Assembly: GCF_001886715.1 (NCBI RefSeq)
Contig: NZ_CP018082.1
Coordinates: forward strand, 2,852,001-2,916,000
Direction: 5' to 3'
Length of the DNA stretch: 64,000 nt
DNA from: Nocardia mangyaensis
GTDB taxonomy: Bacteria > Actinomycetota > Actinomycetes > Mycobacteriales > Mycobacteriaceae
Both the position numbers and the translations under genes were made by a program. Shown in pieces: positions 61,926-64,000 of the stretch. Positions within the stretch are counted from its first letter, which is position 1; the number at the start of each line of letters is the position of its first letter. The notes under the pieces are model-generated. The model had not been told where the DNA came from. It saw nothing but the letters and a program-made list of their open reading frames with translations, and did not search any database.

Positions 61926-62480
61926 GGTCTTCCCGTTGCCGCGGTCGGCGTCGAAGACCTTCCCGTCAAGGAATGCTGCTGGTCTGGCTTTGGTCGGTGA
62001 ACAGCTCGACTCCTCAGTGGGTGAAGTGTTCTCATCGCTGGCGCGTAAGGATCGGGTGGCCACGGCTGGGTTGTATGTGCGCGGTGTGATGCGGGATGGC
62101 AAACGCAAACCGGTGCAGCCCATGGCGCAGCGGCTGCAGACCGATCATCAGCGGTTGCAGCAGTTCGTGACCTCCTCGCCGTGGGACATGGTGCCGGTCC
62201 GCAAGGTGTTGTCCCACAAGGCGTGTGAGGTGATCGTCCCGCAGGCGTGGGCGATCGACGATACCGGGTTCGCCAAAGCGGATCCGGGTCGCCGTGTGTG
62301 GCCGGCCAGTACTCGGGCACTCTGGGCAAGGTCGGCAATTGCCAGGTCGCCGTCAGCGTGCACACGGTCACCGACCACGCGTCGGCACCTCTGAGATCCG
62401 GAGCCCAACACCCAGCGACCAGGATCTTCTTTCACTGCGGTCCAGCGCCGGTGGTGCGGCAGACTATAGGGGAGCACGGA
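61925..62480 (+). pseudogene. IS701-family transposase N-terminal fragment
   Basis: The frame reads EVFSSLARKDRVATAGLYVR, GVMRDGKRKPVQPMAQRLQT, QQFVTSSPWDMVPVRKVLSH, VIVPQAWAIDDTGFAKADPG with the first catalytic Asp, then in the next frame VAGQYSGTLGKVGNCQVAVS VHTVTD. The C-terminal half is lost. It belongs to the same family as the remnant at 22954-23559 but is clearly a different element. Confidence 0.75.
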
Positions 62481-63005
62481 GCCTGCAGAACCGCGAGCAG
62501 CACCGGCAGGAAGGCCGCGACTACTACCGCAAGAGCGTGACCGAACTCGACGGAGTGCTCAGCCGCCACCGTGAACCAGGCCATCCATGCCGAGATCCAC
62601 GAAGCCTCCTGCGCCTCGCGGCGGGCCTGTTCAGCTGCGGCGGCGGCCATTTCGGCCTCGGCGATGCGGTCGGTAGCGGAAGCTTGCCCGGCATGTACCT
62701 GCGCCTCGGCGCCGGACGCCGCACGGCAGGTCGGCTGCCTCGGCCACGATGCCGACGCCGGAGAACGGCAGTGGGACACCCGCACCCGGGCCAGGGCATG
62801 CCCGCAAACGCTGCCCGGGGTCAGCACCGCGCCGCCGAAGCATCCTGCGCCGCAGGCCGGTCCCACAGCATGCGAACCAACCAGGCCGCACGCCAGCACC
62901 GGCAGCTGAGCCAGGTCCGAGCAGCGAACCGCCAGAACCGGCACGCCCCCGAGATGGCCCGATGGCGACCGTACCCGCCAGGGCGGTGGCCTGTTCTAGG
63001 CCGGT
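62481..63005. other. Unassigned sequence
   Basis: A minus-strand frame (62432-62944) with a hydrophobic stretch (HALAVVVAAFLPVLLAVLQA) and a plus-strand frame (EQHRQEGRDYYRKSVTELDG) compete; neither resembles a family I know. No assignment is made. Confidence 0.3.
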
Positions 63006-63143
63006 TCAGTCGTCTTCTTCGTTGCGGTCGGCGGCAGCCTCGGCGGGCTCTGCGGACCCGCTGGTCGCTGATGCTGACTCGGCGTCTCGTTCGGCTGGCT
63101 CGCTGATGCGGTCAGCCGCCTCGCGGTCCATCGGAGTGCTCAT
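63006..63143 (-). CDS. Small acidic hypothetical protein
   Basis: 45 codons from ATG 63143 with a GAGAGGA ribosome site 8 bp upstream. The product is acidic and alanine-rich (DREAADRISEPAERDAESAS, AEPAEAAADRNEEDD), probably disordered. I know no family. The good ribosome site is the main support. Confidence 0.4.
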   Translation of the reverse strand: MSTPMDREAADRISEPAERDAESASATSGSAEPAEAAADRNEEDD

Positions 63144-63472
63144 ACCGGCGTTCCTCTCGATCGAGGCGGCCGGGCGACGCAGGCGACGACCGGTCACAAG
63201 GAGTTATCGGTGAATCGTCGCCGGCCGCGTCCGGCGCTGCCCGGGCTCCGGATATCGGCTGCGAGCAAGGCCCGGCACCGAGCCTGGAACGGTTGCGGTC
63301 GTTGCTGAGGCCCGCCACCAGCGGGCAATCCACGCCGCATCCCGAACCCGGCGTGTGGCCCTGCCCTGTCCACCGCTGGCATGAAGAGCCCGTTTACATA
63401 CCTTGCATCGAGTGAAACGGTGCGGAAACAATCGGGGTCCATTATGCTTCTACGTGAGTACGAGGTGATTTT
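63144..63472. other. Gap before the AraC gene
   Basis: Open frames on the minus strand (for example one beginning near 63431 with CKVCKRALH) have no clear match. The base composition drops in GC after 63380, consistent with a promoter region for the gene at 63473. Confidence 0.35.
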
Positions 63473-64000
63473 ATGGTTCTGACAGTCGTCGAAACGGCCC
63501 GGGCTATTCCCCCCGGTTTAATTATGGACGTGCATATCCTCTGCGAGCTACTTGACAGGAACGGCTACGATTCTGCGAGCATTCTGACCGCTGCGGGTAT
63601 TTCCCCGGACATCCTTTCCCGGCACGACAGCGAGATTACGCGACAACAAGAACTCGATCTCCACACGCTATTCGCCGCCACAACGCGTGATCGTCTTGAC
63701 ATCTGGGTCGAGTGTGGGCGTCGAAACACCTTTAGAGCGTGGGGGGATTTCGGCATGGCCAACATCACTGCTCCCACGCTGAGCCACGTCAGGTATCTCG
63801 CAGAGACGCACGGCGGGGGAACCGGGAGGTACCCGGCGGTGCGAGAGGATGGTTTGTTTACCGGACTGGCAATAGCGTTCGACCACCATCTCGCGCCAGG
63901 CACTCCTGGACATCTCTTCGAAGTTGTTCGGGAGGCGATCGCCGGAGTGGTGTTATACACCGAGCTATGGGGCGCGCCGTTCCCATTCGCTGATATTCAG
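63473..64000 (+). CDS. AraC-family regulator, N-terminal domain, runs off window
   Basis: 176 codons are visible from ATG 63473. The pattern LCELLDRNGYDSASILTAAG ISPDILSRHDSEIT, LDLHTLFAATTRDRLDIWVE, CGRRNTFRAWGDFGMANITA and TLSHVRYLAETH matches the Arabinose_bd-type N-terminal domain of AraC regulators (OruR/ArgR-like group). The C-terminal double helix-turn-helix lies beyond the window. An alternative start is the ATG at about 63524. Lower GC than its neighbours suggests separate origin. Confidence 0.6.
   Translation, partial: MVLTVVETARAIPPGLIMDVHILCELLDRNGYDSASILTAAGISPDILSRHDSEITRQQELDLHTLFAATTRDRLDIWVECGRRNTFRAWGDFGMANITAPTLSHVRYLAETHGGGTGRYPAVREDGLFTGLAIAFDHHLAPGTPGHLFEVVREAIAGVVLYTELWGAPFPFADIQ

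Noticed and set aside
62432..62944. 170-codon minus-strand frame with a hydrophobic stretch
   Set aside because: No ribosome site and no family resemblance; an equally long frame exists on the other strand. Left unassigned.
1..64000. CRISPR arrays, tRNA, rRNA genes, replication or partition genes
   Set aside because: I saw no regularly spaced direct repeats, no tRNA-like cloverleaf with TTCGAATCC-type arm in context, and no Rep/Par motifs, although without tools a short RNA gene could be missed.

Overview
The window is high-GC actinobacterial DNA, most likely Rhodococcus or a close relative in the Mycobacteriales. The signs are an F420 economy (an F420-dependent glucose-6-phosphate dehydrogenase, luciferase-like F420 enzymes and an F420/NADP reductase-type protein), many TetR regulators, a steroid-type Ltp/DUF35 pair and two-component flavin monooxygenase parts. 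No rRNA, tRNA, CRISPR array or replication/partition gene was found. The density of insertion sequences and broken genes points to accessory DNA (plasmid or catabolic island).

Region 1-11.2 kb holds loosely connected catabolic pieces: an NtaA/SnaA-type flavin monooxygenase that runs off the left edge, a nitroreductase remnant, an SMP-30 lactonase and its TetR gene (with four copies of a CGGAGG operator), a second TetR/SDR divergent pair, an XRE-TetR fusion split by a frameshift, a damaged acyl-CoA dehydrogenase/aminoglycoside-phosphotransferase-like operon followed by an intact TetR gene, and decayed remnants of a monooxygenase and an MFS exporter.

Region 11.4-51 kb is the core: a large CoA-ester degradation regulon. 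It contains two alpha/beta hydrolases, a thiolase, SDRs, a MaoC hydratase, a CitE-type lyase, three acyl-CoA dehydrogenases, two CoA-transferase III genes (one a tandem double-domain protein), three crotonases, an Ltp-type thiolase with its DUF35 partner, a VOC protein, an aldehyde dehydrogenase, an acetoacetate-decarboxylase-family protein, an acyl-CoA ligase, an F420-type oxidoreductase with an F420/NADP reductase-like partner, and an HsaA-like monooxygenase with a flavin reductase fused to an IclR effector domain. Almost every transcription unit is headed by a 12-bp palindrome close to TAGCGNNCGCTA. I count about sixteen copies between 11.4 and 51 kb, several directly overlapping or abutting TTGAC-17-TA promoter boxes. 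One copy sits in front of the TetR gene at 48.2-48.8 kb, which is therefore the best candidate for the regulator. The gene set suggests activation of a branched or alicyclic acid, beta-oxidation, a retro-aldol side-chain cut, flavin-dependent hydroxylation, and a final itaconyl/mesaconyl-CoA to citramalyl-CoA to pyruvate + acetyl-CoA step. The substrate cannot be read from sequence. Decayed second copies of the crotonase, thiolase and F420 oxidoreductase show that the cluster once had duplicated modules.

Region 51.6-54.1 kb is a nested transposon (an IS110-type element inside an IS630-type element with clear ends). Region 54.2-60.4 kb is a well-conserved sugar-phosphate operon: DeoR regulator (divergent), transaldolase, glucose-6-phosphate isomerase, 6-phosphogluconate dehydrogenase and F420-dependent glucose-6-phosphate dehydrogenase. 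It can supply reduced F420 and NADPH to the oxidoreductases upstream. Region 60.5-62.5 kb is a decayed stretch (frameshifted SDR, a MaoC/acyl-CoA dehydrogenase chimera, a transhydrogenase fragment, a transposase fragment). The window ends in the 5' part of an AraC-type regulator gene.
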